DNA from: Streptomyces akebiae
GTDB taxonomy: Bacteria > Actinomycetota > Actinomycetes > Streptomycetales > Streptomycetaceae
Direction of reading: 5' to 3'
DNA length: 64,000 nucleotides
NCBI RefSeq assembly: GCF_019599145.1
Contig: NZ_CP080647.1
Span: forward strand, 8,990,001 to 9,054,000
This document shows, in pieces, positions 18,443-28,101 of this stretch. Numbering within the stretch: the first letter of the stretch is position 1; each line of letters starts with the position of its first letter. The position numbers were made by a program, and so were the translations under genes. Under the pieces are notes generated by a model. The model ran no database searches. It saw only the letters and a program-made list of their open reading frames with translations, and was not told the DNA's origin.

Positions 18443-20074
18443 TCAGACTCCCGCCGAACCGGCCTTCTGGGCCGTCCTCCTGGCCCAGGCGACTTCGAGC
18501 TTGCCCGTCGGCGTACGGGGCAGGACGTCCGTCAGCACGACGGACCGCGGGACCTTGTAACCGGCGAGGCTGCGCCGGACCCAGTCGCGCAGTTCCTCGC
18601 CGGTGGCGGTGGCGGCCGGTCCGACCGCGACGACGGCAGCCACCCGCTCGCCCCAGGTCTCGTCGGGGACACCGACGACGACGCAGTCCTTCACCTCGGG
18701 GTGCGTCAGCAGCACGTCCTCGACTTCCTGCGGGTGCACCTTCTCCCCGCCGGTGTTGATCACGCCCGAGCCGCGCCCGAGGAACCTGATCGCGCCGTCG
18801 GCCTCGATCTGGGCGAGATCGCCGGGGATGGCGTACCGCACCCCGTCGATGGTGCGGAACGTCCGGGCGCTCTTCCCGGTGTCCTTGTAGTAGCCGAGCG
18901 GCATGGGACCGCAGTAGGCGAGGATCCCGGTCTCCCCGCTGCCGGGTTCGACGAAACGGTCACCCTCGCCGATCACCCTGGTCGCGGGCACCGGACGGAA
19001 CCGGGCCGGCAGCTCCCGTACCGACGAGGTGACCGCCAGGGCGAAGGGGCCGCCCTCGCTGGAGGCGATGGCGTCGAGGACCGTGACGTCGGCGCGTTCG
19101 TGCAGCGCCTTCTTCAGCCGGTCGTCGAGAGCGGTGCCGGAGCTGAGGACCGTGCGCAGGGAACGCAGGTCGTACGGTGTGCCGGTGCCTTCGGCGCGCA
19201 CCAGTTCGTCGACGAGCGGTCGGCAGACGGCGTTGCCCGCGACGAGCAGGGTGTCGATCTCGCGCTCGGCGAGCGTCTGCCAGACATGGACCGGATCCAG
19301 TCCGCCCTGCCGTGCCATGACCGCCCGGCCGCCCACCAGCAGGGTGCCCATGGTGTTGAACAGACCGGTGGCGTGCATCAGAGGAACCACCGGCATGGTG
19401 GTGGGCGCTCTGCCTTCGTGGTGGGCGGCGACCGCGGTCGCCGCCCATTCGTCGAGCGTCTTCGGCAGTTCGGTGACGCCCGCCTGGCGGAGGATCGGGA
19501 TGGAGTGGAGCAGGTCGCTCAGCTGCCACATCACACCCTTCGGCTTGCCCGTGGTGCCGCCGGTGTACATGAAGAGCCGGTCCGAGCCGGGCCGGGGCCG
19601 GGCCGCGCGGGGCGGGTGCGTCGCGAGCAGCTCTTCCAACTCGGGCACCGCGGGCCCGGCCGGGCCTTCGGCGGGCGGATCCCCCGCCCGCACGAGCAGC
19701 TTCAACGTCCGTACGTGTGCGGCGGCGTGCGTGACCCGGTCCGCCAGGGCGCCACTGAAGACGAGCGCCGCCGCGTCCGCGTCCGTGAGCAGCTCGGACA
19801 ACTCCTCGCCGGTGTAACGGTAGTTGGCGTTCGCCGGCACGGCGCCGAGCTTGAACGCCGCGAAGACCGTCTCCAGATACGCGGCCCCGTTGTACAGGTA
19901 GCAGGCCACCGTGTCGCCGGCCCGCACCCCGGCGACCTCCAGCGCGGCGGCCAGCCGTGACGCACGCTCGTCGAACTCCCGGTAGGTCAGCTCGCGGCCG
20001 GGCTCGGCGATGGCGACGGCATCGGGCAGGGCGCGGGAGACCGCCTCCCAGATCGTGCCGATGGACACGTCCAT
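18443..20074 (-). CDS. Acyl-CoA synthetase (AMP-binding, FadD-like)
   Basis: 543 residues of the ANL superfamily: ATP plus a carboxylic acid gives an acyl-adenylate, then a CoA thioester. The phosphate loop YTGGTTGKPKG is at 170-180. The A8 hinge motif (GRGSGVINTGGEKVHPQEVE) and the C-terminal catalytic Lys in PRTPTGKLE are present. Family position resembles actinobacterial FadD-type enzymes for fatty, steroid or aromatic acids. ATG at 20074 follows GAGGAGGTCTGAGGA. It faces the histidine kinase gene across a 363-base gap. Confidence 0.93.
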   Translation of the reverse strand: MDVSIGTIWEAVSRALPDAVAIAEPGRELTYREFDERASRLAAALEVAGVRAGDTVACYLYNGAAYLETVFAAFKLGAVPANANYRYTGEELSELLTDADAAALVFSGALADRVTHAAAHVRTLKLLVRAGDPPAEGPAGPAVPELEELLATHPPRAARPRPGSDRLFMYTGGTTGKPKGVMWQLSDLLHSIPILRQAGVTELPKTLDEWAATAVAAHHEGRAPTTMPVVPLMHATGLFNTMGTLLVGGRAVMARQGGLDPVHVWQTLAEREIDTLLVAGNAVCRPLVDELVRAEGTGTPYDLRSLRTVLSSGTALDDRLKKALHERADVTVLDAIASSEGGPFALAVTSSVRELPARFRPVPATRVIGEGDRFVEPGSGETGILAYCGPMPLGYYKDTGKSARTFRTIDGVRYAIPGDLAQIEADGAIRFLGRGSGVINTGGEKVHPQEVEDVLLTHPEVKDCVVVGVPDETWGERVAAVVAVGPAATATGEELRDWVRRSLAGYKVPRSVVLTDVLPRTPTGKLEVAWARRTAQKAGSAGV

Positions 20075-20437
20075 TCCTCAGACCTCCTCGTCCTCGGGGA
20101 TCGGACACCAGGGCGGCGCGGGCCCGGACCGGCCGTGCGGCCGAGCCCGTCCCACGAACCTCGCCGGATCCGGTCCGGGGGAGAGGAACGGGATCCGACG
20201 AGGTGGATCCCCAGGCTAGGCGGGTGCCGTCGGAGGGGGGAACGCGAGCAATGACCGAACCCGCTCGGCGCTTCGACAGGCGATGAACAGGTCAAATGAC
20301 GTAGCACCGCCGTCGGCGCACCGGGCTACGATGCTGCCGTCGGCCGTATCCCGACGCCTCCACCAGTCCCTTCCGCCAGTCCATGCGCCCCGCCCCCCCG
20401 TGGGATCCGTCGCACGCAGCTGATGAGGAGATAGGCC
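20075..20437. promoter_or_regulatory. Divergent promoter region with CTACGTCAT motif
   Basis: 363 bases between divergent acyl-CoA synthetase and histidine kinase genes. The minus strand at 20304-20296 reads CTACGTCAT followed by TTGAC, matching copies near 17749 and 26325. No other gene is seen. Confidence 0.5.
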
Positions 20438-22054
20438 ATGTCCGCTGCACGGCGCGTCGCGTGGGAAGACGTGGCCCAGGCGACGGTGGACGGCCTCGCG
20501 GTGGTGGACTGCGCCGGCTGCTTCGTCCAGCTGAACCCCGCGGCCGTCGCGCTGTGCGGGGAACGTCGGGAGGCCGATCTGATCGGTGTCCCCGCTCCGT
20601 TCGCTCTCATGACGAAACCCACCGCCTGCCCGGGCCTGCTGGAGGACCAGTCGGACGAGCAGGTGGCCTACTGGGTCACCGGCTCCGGGACGCGCCGCGA
20701 GTTCGCCTACCGGGCCCGCAACCTGCCCGCCGACCCGAGCCTGAAGGTCGTGTCGTTCCGCGACGTGACGGACGAGGAGCACCGCTACCGCAGGGTCGCG
20801 GCCATCGCCCGCACCTCCGTCTCCCTGGCCTCCGAGGGATCACTGGGCTCGACCCTCGACGCCGTCGCCCGGCAGATCGTCCGGACCGACGGACTGGCCG
20901 GGGTGCAGATCCTGATCCTGGACAGCACGGGCCGGGAACTGCGGCTGATGGGCTCCGCCGGGCTACGACGCTCGGACACGTTCCTCGACCGTCTGCTGGA
21001 GTGCCGCGACCGGGGCGCCCGGCTGGTCATGCTCGACACCCTGAAAGAACGAGAACCGATCGTCGTCCCCCACCGATGGGCGGAGATCCGCTCGGACCCG
21101 GCCTGGGAACCGCTGCACGACTACCTCGGCGAACTGGCCTGGGACTCCTTCGTCAGCGTGCCGCTGACGGTGCGCGGCCGCGCCGAAGGCGTGCTGAACG
21201 CGTACTTCGCGCCGGGCCAGGAGGTCGGCACACGCACGCTGGAGTTCCTCGCCGCCATGGCCGAACAGGCCGCCCTCGCCGTCGACTACGCCACGCTGCT
21301 GCAGCGCGAACGCGACGGAGCCCGGCAGGACGAACGCCAGCGGCTGGCCCGTGATCTGCACGACTCGATCGTCCAGCAGGTGTTCTCCATCGGCATGCAG
21401 GCCAACGCGGTGGGAGTACTCGGGACGCGCGGCGTACCGGTGCCCGCCGAGGCCGTCCAGCACTTCGCGGACGAGATCGGAACGCTCTCGCGGACCGTGC
21501 TCGCCGACCTGAGGGCCATGGTGCACGAACTGCGCCCGTCCTCCACCGCCGACCTCGGTCTGGAGGAGACGGTGCACACGCTCGTCAAGAGCACCGAGAA
21601 CCGGACCGGTCTGGACTTCCGGCTCCGGCTCGGGCGAGGACTGGACTCGATCGACCCCGAACTCGCCGAGGACGCCTACCGGATCATCGCGGAGGCCATC
21701 CACAACGTGGTCAAACACGCGGAGGCCACCCTTGCCACCGTCCGCCTCGGTGTCCACGGCCACACCCTCACCGCGAGCGTCTCCGACAACGGCCGCGGAC
21801 TGCGGGACGCGGGCGGACGCCCGGTTCCCCCGGACGGCGACCGGGGCGTCGGTGCAGGGAGAGACGGGGAGGGCTACGGACTGACGACCATGCGGGAAAG
21901 GGCGGAACGATGGGGCGGCACCATGAGGATCAGATCGCGCGCGCCGAGGGGTACGACCGTGCGCGTGGTCATACCCCTGCCCGTACAGGTGCCGGACTCG
22001 TCCCCCGAGGACCCGGACAGCTCCGCGAACACCCCGCTGACGGTGCGGCTCTGA
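20438..22054 (+). CDS. PAS/GAF-domain histidine kinase (HisKA_3, NarL-partner type)
   Basis: 538 residues: an N-terminal PAS-like domain (VDGLAVVDCAGCFVQLNPAA), a GAF domain (about 125-285), a HisKA_3 dimerisation region with phospho-acceptor His308 (RLARDLHDSIVQQVF) and an HATPase domain (EAIHNVVKHA; then GEGYGLTTMRER). No membrane segments are seen, so it senses a cytoplasmic signal. ATG at 20438 follows AGGAG. The next gene, overlapping its end, encodes the cognate response regulator. Placement between acyl-CoA synthetase and SDR/aldehyde dehydrogenase genes suggests control of this catabolic block. Confidence 0.93.
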   Translation: MSAARRVAWEDVAQATVDGLAVVDCAGCFVQLNPAAVALCGERREADLIGVPAPFALMTKPTACPGLLEDQSDEQVAYWVTGSGTRREFAYRARNLPADPSLKVVSFRDVTDEEHRYRRVAAIARTSVSLASEGSLGSTLDAVARQIVRTDGLAGVQILILDSTGRELRLMGSAGLRRSDTFLDRLLECRDRGARLVMLDTLKEREPIVVPHRWAEIRSDPAWEPLHDYLGELAWDSFVSVPLTVRGRAEGVLNAYFAPGQEVGTRTLEFLAAMAEQAALAVDYATLLQRERDGARQDERQRLARDLHDSIVQQVFSIGMQANAVGVLGTRGVPVPAEAVQHFADEIGTLSRTVLADLRAMVHELRPSSTADLGLEETVHTLVKSTENRTGLDFRLRLGRGLDSIDPELAEDAYRIIAEAIHNVVKHAEATLATVRLGVHGHTLTASVSDNGRGLRDAGGRPVPPDGDRGVGAGRDGEGYGLTTMRERAERWGGTMRIRSRAPRGTTVRVVIPLPVQVPDSSPEDPDSSANTPLTVRL

Positions 22055-22722
22055 GCGGCGGGGCGCCCCGGCCGACCAGGGTGCTGATCGTGGACGACCA
22101 CGCCGTCGTACGCCGTGGCATCCGCGCCTACCTGGAAGTCCTGGACGACATGGAGGTCGCCGCGGAAGCGGCCGACGGGCAGGAGGCGCTCGCCCGGCTG
22201 GACGCGATGGCGGCCCATGGCGAGCTGCCGGACGTGGTGCTGATCGACCTGCTCATGCCCAGGATGGACGGCTCCACCGCGATCGGGCTGATCAAGGAGC
22301 AGCACCCCGGGGTACGGGTCGTGGTGCTCACCAGTTTCGGCGAGATGGAGCGCGTCCACGCCGCCCTCGCGCAGGGGGCCGAGGGTTATCTGCTCAAGGA
22401 CGCGGATGCCGGCGAGGTGGTCTCCGCGATCCGCGCGGCGGCAGGGGGAGAGGTCTTCCTCGATCCCGCGGTGGCCCGGGGGCTCACCCAGAAGATCGTG
22501 GCGCCACCGACCGGGCTCGCCGCGCTCACCGGCCGCGAGCGTGATGTCCTCGTCCTCGTCGCCGAGGGGCGGTCCAACCAGCAGATCGCCGACGAGCTGG
22601 TGATCAGCGAGCGCACGGCCCGTACGCACGTGAGCAACGTGCTGCGCAAACTCCGGCTCACGTCACGTACCCAGGCGGCGCTGTTCGCCGTACGGCAGGG
22701 ACTGGTACCGCCGCGCGGCTGA
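21910..22722 (+). CDS. NarL/FixJ-family response regulator
   Basis: The receiver domain begins RVLIVDDHAVVRRG at 22078, with the phospho-acceptor Asp in VVLIDLLMPRMDG and the conserved Lys in GYLLKD. A LuxR-type helix-turn-helix follows (LTGRERDVLVLVAEGRSNQQ, SERTARTHVSNVLRKL). The start is uncertain. ATG 21910 gives a 57-residue extension that overlaps the kinase gene by 145 bases and looks non-conserved. No ATG, GTG or TTG lies close before the receiver except GTG 22081, which would begin inside the first strand. CTG 22051 is another possibility. Partner of the kinase encoded upstream. Confidence 0.88.
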   Translation: MGRHHEDQIARAEGYDRARGHTPARTGAGLVPRGPGQLREHPADGAALSGGAPRPTRVLIVDDHAVVRRGIRAYLEVLDDMEVAAEAADGQEALARLDAMAAHGELPDVVLIDLLMPRMDGSTAIGLIKEQHPGVRVVVLTSFGEMERVHAALAQGAEGYLLKDADAGEVVSAIRAAAGGEVFLDPAVARGLTQKIVAPPTGLAALTGRERDVLVLVAEGRSNQQIADELVISERTARTHVSNVLRKLRLTSRTQAALFAVRQGLVPPRG

Positions 22723-22939
22723 GCGCCGAGCCGTGCGTGTCGCCGAGTGCCGAGCGGTGCGCATCGGCGACGACCGGAAGGACCGCCGCGGTGAGCGACG
22801 CCTCCGAGCGCGACACTTGTCCCGGTTCCGCCGGGACACAGGACGGCAGCGGAAACCGTCATCGGGCAGATCCTTCGCGGCCCGGAGCCTGTCAGGCTCG
22901 GGGAAAAGCCCTACCGATCTCCCTGTTCAGGAGGACAAC

Positions 22940-23851
22940 ATGCTCGACGGCCGAGTCGCCATCGTCACGGGTGCGGGCCGCGGCCTCGGGCGGTCCTACG
23001 CCCGTGCGCTGGCGGCAGCGGGTGCCGCTGTCGTCGTGAACGACCTCGACGCCGACGTGGCCGCCGAAACAGTCGACGCGATCACCGCGGCGGGAGGCAC
23101 GGCCGTCGCCCATGTCGGCGCGGTCGGCAGCTCCGAGTTCGCCGACGCTCTGGTCGAGCGTGCCGTCGCCGAGTTCGGCCGCCTCGACGTGATGATCACC
23201 AACGCCGGCGCGTTGCGGGACAGGACCCTGCGCAACGTCACCGACGAGGACTTCGACCTCGTCGTCACCAGTCATCTGCGCGGAACGTTCACCTGCGGCC
23301 GGGCCGCGGCGGCCCGCTTCCGCGAGCAGGGCGACGGCGGCCGGCTCATCCTCGTGGGGTCACCCGCGGGACAGCGCGCCAGCTTCGGCCAGACCGCCTA
23401 TTCGGCCGCCAAGGGCGCGATCGTCGCGATGACCCGTACCTGGGCTCTCGAACTCGGGAAGATCGACGTCACCGTCAACGCCGTCGTGCCGACCGCCCTG
23501 ACCCGCATGGTCGCGACCATGCCCCGCGTCGGTGACCTCGTGGCGAAGGCGGACGCGGGCGAGCCGATTCCCGAGGGAGTCCGCCGCCAGGGGCTGGGCT
23601 CGCCGGACGATGTCGCCCCGCTGATCGTGTACCTGGCGTCGAAGGAGTCGGGCCATGTCACCGGGCAGGCCGTCGCCGCCGGAGGCGACCGGATCGCCCT
23701 GTGGACGCACCCCGCCGAGGTCGCGACACAGCTCCGGCCGGGCGGCTGGACCACCGATGCGGTGAGCGAGCTCTTCGCCGACGCGTACGCGAACCGACTG
23801 CAGGAGTTCCGGCCCACCCCGCTCGACCTCGAAGCCATCGAGAGCATCTGA
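22940..23851 (+). CDS. Short-chain dehydrogenase/reductase (SDR), long C-terminal tail
   Basis: 303 residues. TGAGRGLGRS cofactor motif, Ser in LVGSPAGQRA and YSAAK catalytic pair. The NNAG motif appears as TNAG. After the usual SDR core it has about 55 extra residues (DRIALWTHPAEVATQL to the end), as in 3-hydroxyacyl-CoA or MaoC-associated SDRs of steroid/fatty-acid catabolism. The ATG is fixed by a perfect AGGAGG seven bases upstream; the frame continues upstream without family sequence. It is followed by an aldehyde dehydrogenase on the same strand. Confidence 0.9.
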   Translation: MLDGRVAIVTGAGRGLGRSYARALAAAGAAVVVNDLDADVAAETVDAITAAGGTAVAHVGAVGSSEFADALVERAVAEFGRLDVMITNAGALRDRTLRNVTDEDFDLVVTSHLRGTFTCGRAAAARFREQGDGGRLILVGSPAGQRASFGQTAYSAAKGAIVAMTRTWALELGKIDVTVNAVVPTALTRMVATMPRVGDLVAKADAGEPIPEGVRRQGLGSPDDVAPLIVYLASKESGHVTGQAVAAGGDRIALWTHPAEVATQLRPGGWTTDAVSELFADAYANRLQEFRPTPLDLEAIESI

Positions 23852-24036
23852 CCGTACGCCACGACCGGAACACCACCGCGAAACGGGCCCGTGCCGCGTC
23901 GGCACGTGCCCGGCGGACGGTCCGCAGCAGCAGGGGCGCGGGTCCGCCGTCCGGCCGCGCACGCACACCACCGCCAGGCGAGACCTCACCCGCCAGGAGC
24001 ATCCGCCAGGAGAGACATCACCACCAGGAGAGCCGC

Positions 24037-25521
24037 ATGTCCCAAGAGGTTGGTACCAGACCAGAGGAACCACCGGCCGCCACGGTGCGGACCGGACTGC
24101 TGATCGACGGCAAGACCGTCGAGACCGACAGCCACACCGCAGTCCACGATCCCGCCGCCCCGGACCGGATCGTCGGCTACGCCGCCGCGGCGACACAGGA
24201 GCAGGCCCGCGCGGCGGTCGCCGCCGCCGACGCCGCCTTCCCCGGCTGGGCCGGCATGCCCGCCCGGCGGCGCGCGGAGATCATCGAGCAGGCGCTCGGC
24301 CCGCTCGACGACAGCGCGGCCGACCGTGCGGCCCTGATGACCCGCGAGAACGGGAAGATCTCATTCGAGAGCCAGGTGGAGATGGGGGTGTTCGTCGCAC
24401 GTACGCGGGCGGCGCTCGACCTGGTCGACACCCTGGACCGGGTGCGGCACCTCGCCGGTCCGCCGCTGGACTCACGGATCCATCAACTGCCCATGGGCGT
24501 GGTCACCGTCATCGTGCCGTTCAACTGGCCGATCGCGATCCTCGGAGCGAGCCTGCCGTACGCGCTGCTCGCCGGGAACACCGCCGTCGTCAAGCCTCCG
24601 CCCACCGTGCCGCTGGCGTTGGTGCACACCCTGGAGCGGTTCGCCGCGGGACTCCCGGCAGGCGTGCTGAACGTCGTCACCGGCGACAACGACGCGGTCG
24701 CCCCGGTGCTCACCGATCCGCGGGTGCGGAAGATCGTGTTCACCGGCAGCACCGCCGCCGGCCGGACCATCATGGCCGCCGCCGCGCGGAGTCTGGCCTC
24801 GGTGACGCTGGAACTCGGCGGCAACGATCCCGCGATCGTCCTGGACGACGCCGACCTGTCCGAGGAGCACATCGGCCGCCTGGCACAGGGCGCGTTCCTG
24901 ACGAGTGGGCAGGTCTGCATGGCGGTCAAGCGGGTGTACGTCCACAGGTCGCGCTACGAGGAACTCGTCGCCAAGCTGTCCGCCTCCCTCGACACCCACC
25001 GTGTGGGACCGGGCTCCGACCCCGCCTCGACCATGGGTCCGCTCAACAGCGCGGCCCAGCGCGGGAAGGTGCTCGCCATGCTGGCCGAGGCGGCCGACGC
25101 CGGGGCCGAGATCCGCGAACTGGGCACGCTGCAGGAGGGTGTCGCGTCCTCCGGCGGCCACTTCCTGCGCCCCGCGCTCGTCCTCGACCCCGAGCCGGGC
25201 CTGCGGATCGTCACCGAGGAGCAGTTCGGCCCCGCCTTGCCGATCCTGCCGTTCGACGACCTCGACCCCGTGGTGGACCACGTCAACAACGACTGGTCGG
25301 GGCTGTGCTCCTCGGTCTGGAGCGCCGACCCGGTTCGTGCCTCCGCCGTCGCGGAGCGTCTGCGCACCGGCACCACATGGGTCAACCACGCCAACGCCGT
25401 CGTGTGTGACGACCGGGCCCCCTTCGGCGGTTTCCGGCAGAGCGGCATCGGACGTGAGATGGGTCAGGACGGCCTGCTCACCTTCACCGAGGCGCACACC
25501 GTCACGGTCCCGGGCGGCTGA
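24037..25521 (+). CDS. NAD(P)-dependent aldehyde dehydrogenase
   Basis: 494 residues of the ALDH superfamily, oxidising an aldehyde to an acid. The catalytic Cys is in TSGQVCMAVKR, the general-base Glu in VTLELGGND, and the cofactor-binding Asn in VPFNWPIAILGASL. ATG at 24037 is used; several AGGAG-like repeats (CCAGGAGAG) precede it. It lies 185 bases after the SDR, likely the same transcription unit, and a strong hairpin follows it. It could oxidise a ring-cleavage semialdehyde made by the LigAB-type enzyme, but that is inference. Confidence 0.93.
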   Translation: MSQEVGTRPEEPPAATVRTGLLIDGKTVETDSHTAVHDPAAPDRIVGYAAAATQEQARAAVAAADAAFPGWAGMPARRRAEIIEQALGPLDDSAADRAALMTRENGKISFESQVEMGVFVARTRAALDLVDTLDRVRHLAGPPLDSRIHQLPMGVVTVIVPFNWPIAILGASLPYALLAGNTAVVKPPPTVPLALVHTLERFAAGLPAGVLNVVTGDNDAVAPVLTDPRVRKIVFTGSTAAGRTIMAAAARSLASVTLELGGNDPAIVLDDADLSEEHIGRLAQGAFLTSGQVCMAVKRVYVHRSRYEELVAKLSASLDTHRVGPGSDPASTMGPLNSAAQRGKVLAMLAEAADAGAEIRELGTLQEGVASSGGHFLRPALVLDPEPGLRIVTEEQFGPALPILPFDDLDPVVDHVNNDWSGLCSSVWSADPVRASAVAERLRTGTTWVNHANAVVCDDRAPFGGFRQSGIGREMGQDGLLTFTEAHTVTVPGG

Positions 25522-25551
25522 GCCCCGCCTCCTGTCGTCCTCCTCCCGGCT

Positions 25552-25582
25552 GTGCCCCGGAACGCGTCGGCGTCCGGGGCAC
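25552..25582 (+). terminator. Rho-independent-like hairpin after aldehyde dehydrogenase
   Basis: GTGCCCCGGA pairs perfectly with TCCGGGGCAC across an 11-base loop, 30 bases after the stop codon. There is no U-run, as is common in Streptomyces. Confidence 0.7.
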
Positions 25583-25595
25583 ACTCAGGTCGCGA

Positions 25596-26188
25596 TCACC
25601 CGGTGACCGACCGTGGGACGAGCGGTACGCGGACGGCGTCGTACGGCGTGTCGGCGTCCCGGACCGGAGCGCTGAAACGTGAGTTGGGCAGGTGGAGACG
25701 GCCCCGGTGCACGGCGGCGGTGGTGGACAGGTCGAAACGGTCGTCCCTGATCACCCCGTTCGCGGTGTCACGCGTTCCGACCGGTTCGGTCGGATGACGT
25801 CCACCTGTTCGGCGTCGGCTGGACCACGTGGAGAGTGCGGCCGACGAGCGCCGGCGCGTCGCCGTCGGTGACGAGCAGGCCGCTGCCGTCGGGAGTGCGG
25901 GCGATGCCGTTGGCGGTGAAGCCGGACCGCACCCAGTCACCGCCGAGCTCGATCGTCTCGGGCTCGCCGAGACGGCCACGCCGCCCCAGCGGCAGTCGGT
26001 GGAGCCGCGCCGAAGGACTCGGTGAACCAGGCGGCGTCCTCGGTGAGCACGACATCTTGACGAAGCCGCCGGTCACGCCGCCAGATCGACCCGGTAGACC
26101 CCGCCGTTCGCGATCGAACCGAAGTAGGCGTACGGCGGCGCCCGCGCCGAGTACCTGCCTGCGTGCGAGAGAGCGTTCCTTGGAGCAT
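25596..26188 (-). pseudogene. SMP-30/gluconolactonase-like relic
   Basis: Fragments in different minus-strand frames together resemble the beta-propeller sugar-lactone hydrolase family: DVVLTEDAAWFTESF near 26050, then ETIELGGDWVRSGFTANGIA and RTPDGSGLLVTDGD near 25840-25960. The start, one or more internal blades and the frame are lost, so it is a degraded gene. A similar protein could once have hydrolysed a lactone. The edges are approximate. Confidence 0.6.
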
Positions 26189-26324
26189 GTCCTTCCTCGA
26201 CGGACAGCGGGACGGACCTATTCTTCAAGTTTCAAGATTTTTGGTCCAGCGACGAATGTCCCGACCCCTGAAGCAGGACCACTCCTGAATGACGGGCCGT
26301 CGAAGGCCGAATGTCGGGGCCCGG

Positions 26325-26333
26325 CTACGTCAT
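26325..26333 (+). promoter_or_regulatory. CTACGTCAT motif upstream of the second aldehyde dehydrogenase
   Basis: CTACGTCAT followed by CTGTC, 145 bases upstream of the ATG at 26479. It matches copies at 17749-17757 and 20304-20296 over 14 positions (CTACGTCATYYGWC). The stretch 26189-26478 holds no other recognisable feature. Confidence 0.5.
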
Positions 26334-26478
26334 CTGTCTCCACTTACTCCGCTGCGCCCCCTTCCTCGTTGTCCGGCGGCCGGTGCGCGGTCATCATCCG
26401 ACAACCTGCCGGTCGCAGTGGCGCGACCGGCGCCGGCACGGTGACGGCCACGGGTCGCACCGAGGAGGCGAGCGGATC

Positions 26479-27936
26479 ATGAGCGTGGAACGGCCGCACA
26501 TCGAACCGGGGAGGCTGTTCATCGCCGGAGAGTGGCGGGAGGCGGAAGCCGGGGGACGGCGTGATGTCGTCGACCCGTCCACCGGCAAGGTCGTCGCCAC
26601 GGTCGCGGAGGCCGACCAGGCCGATCTCGACGCCGCGGTGGCCGCCGCCCGCGAGGCGTTCGACGAGGGACCGTGGTCCCGCACACCGGCCCGCGAGCGC
26701 TCCCGTGTGCTGCACCGGGTGGGCGAACTGATTCGTGAGCGGGCCGACGAGATCGCCGCCGTCGAAAGCCTGGACGTCGGCAAGCCCGTGACGCTGTGCC
26801 GGGCGGTGGACGTGGAGACCGCGGCCGAGACCTATGAGTACTACTCCGCGCTGGCACAGAGTCTGGACGGTGCCACCCGGCAGATCCCGATCCCCGCGCA
26901 TGCCTACACCCGGCGGGATCCCGTCGGCGTCTGCGGCCTGATCACCCCGTTCAACTTCCCGCTGATCCTGAGTTCCTCCAAGCTGGCCCCGGCGCTCGCG
27001 GCCGGGAACACGGTCGTGCACAAACCGGCCGAGGACACGTCGCTCAGCGCGCTGCTGATGGCGGACATCCTCACCGACGCCGGTGTGCCCGCCGGTGTGG
27101 TGAACGTGGTCACCGGCGGCGCCGCGGTCGGTGGGGCTCTGCTGCGCCACCACTCCGTGGACAAGATCGCCTTCACGGGCTCGACCAGAATCGGACGCGT
27201 CGTGGCCGGCGCGGCGGGCCAACAGCTCAAGCCCGTGACCGTCGAACTGGGCGGCAACGCCCCGCACATCCTCTTCGAGGACGCCGACATGGAGAAGGCC
27301 GTCGGCGCGGTCATCAAGGGATTCGTCTACAACACCGGGCAGTTCTGCATGGGCGCCCCCCGGCTGCTGGTCCACAGCTCCCTGCACGACACGGTCGTCG
27401 GCATCCTCACGCAGGCCGTGCCCGGGGTGCCCGTCGGCGACCCCTTCGACCCGGCCACCGTGGTCGGCCCGATGGCCGGCGAACGGCACCTGGAGAACGT
27501 CGAGAGGTACGTGGAACTCGCCAGGAAGGACGGCGGCCAGGTCGTCGTCGGCGGCGAACGGCTGGAACTCGGCGGCGGCTACTACTACAAGCCCACGGTC
27601 ATCACCGGCCTGGACAACGACGCCCGAACCGTGCAGGAGGAGGTCTTCGGCCCCGTCCTGACCGTCCAGTCCTTCGACACGGAGGACGAGGCCGTCGCCC
27701 TGGCGAACAGCACGGCGTACGGGCTGGCCGCCGGTCTGCACACGTCCGACCTGGCCCGCGCCCACCGTGTCGCCGCCCGCCTGGAGGCCGGGATCGTCTG
27801 GGTCAACGACTGGGCCATGCTCGACCCCTCCATGCCCTTCGGCGGTGTCAAGCAGTCCGGCTACGGACGCGAATCCGGCCCGGAGGCACTCCAGGAGTAC
27901 ACGAAGACCAAGTCGGTCGTCATATCCCTGGCGTGA
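26479..27936 (+). CDS. NAD(P)-dependent aldehyde dehydrogenase (betaine-aldehyde/ALDH9-like)
   Basis: 485 residues. Catalytic Cys in NTGQFCMGAPRLLV, Glu in VTVELGGNAPHILF, Asn in ITPFNFPLILSS and the C-terminal PFGGVKQSGYGRE motif are all intact. ATG at 26479 is supported by the family start (GRLFIAGEWREAE) and by GGAGGCGAGCGG upstream. It oxidises an aldehyde to the acid. It is the second ALDH of the block and may work on a different intermediate from the one at 24037. A strong terminator follows, so it is probably monocistronic. Confidence 0.93.
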   Translation: MSVERPHIEPGRLFIAGEWREAEAGGRRDVVDPSTGKVVATVAEADQADLDAAVAAAREAFDEGPWSRTPARERSRVLHRVGELIRERADEIAAVESLDVGKPVTLCRAVDVETAAETYEYYSALAQSLDGATRQIPIPAHAYTRRDPVGVCGLITPFNFPLILSSSKLAPALAAGNTVVHKPAEDTSLSALLMADILTDAGVPAGVVNVVTGGAAVGGALLRHHSVDKIAFTGSTRIGRVVAGAAGQQLKPVTVELGGNAPHILFEDADMEKAVGAVIKGFVYNTGQFCMGAPRLLVHSSLHDTVVGILTQAVPGVPVGDPFDPATVVGPMAGERHLENVERYVELARKDGGQVVVGGERLELGGGYYYKPTVITGLDNDARTVQEEVFGPVLTVQSFDTEDEAVALANSTAYGLAAGLHTSDLARAHRVAARLEAGIVWVNDWAMLDPSMPFGGVKQSGYGRESGPEALQEYTKTKSVVISLA

Positions 27937-27940
27937 GCCG

Positions 27941-27989
27941 GACGACCGTGCGGCCCTTGCCTCATGCGAGGCAAGGGCCGCACGTCGTC
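27941..27989 (+). terminator. Strong hairpin terminator
   Basis: CGTGCGGCCCTTGCCTC (27947-27963) pairs over all 17 bases with 27968-27984 across the loop ATGC, and pairing extends outward with one bulge (GACGAC/GTCGTC). It follows the aldehyde dehydrogenase stop by about five bases and precedes the TetR gene. Confidence 0.85.
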
Positions 27990-28101
27990 GCGCATCCGCT
28001 CTTGTAAGGTGCGAGCGGAGATCCCTCCGGGTCCCGGAAACCGCACGGGAGGGTCTCCGCGTGTCCAGCGAGGACCTGCGCAGCCAGGAGAAGGAGGAGG
28101 C

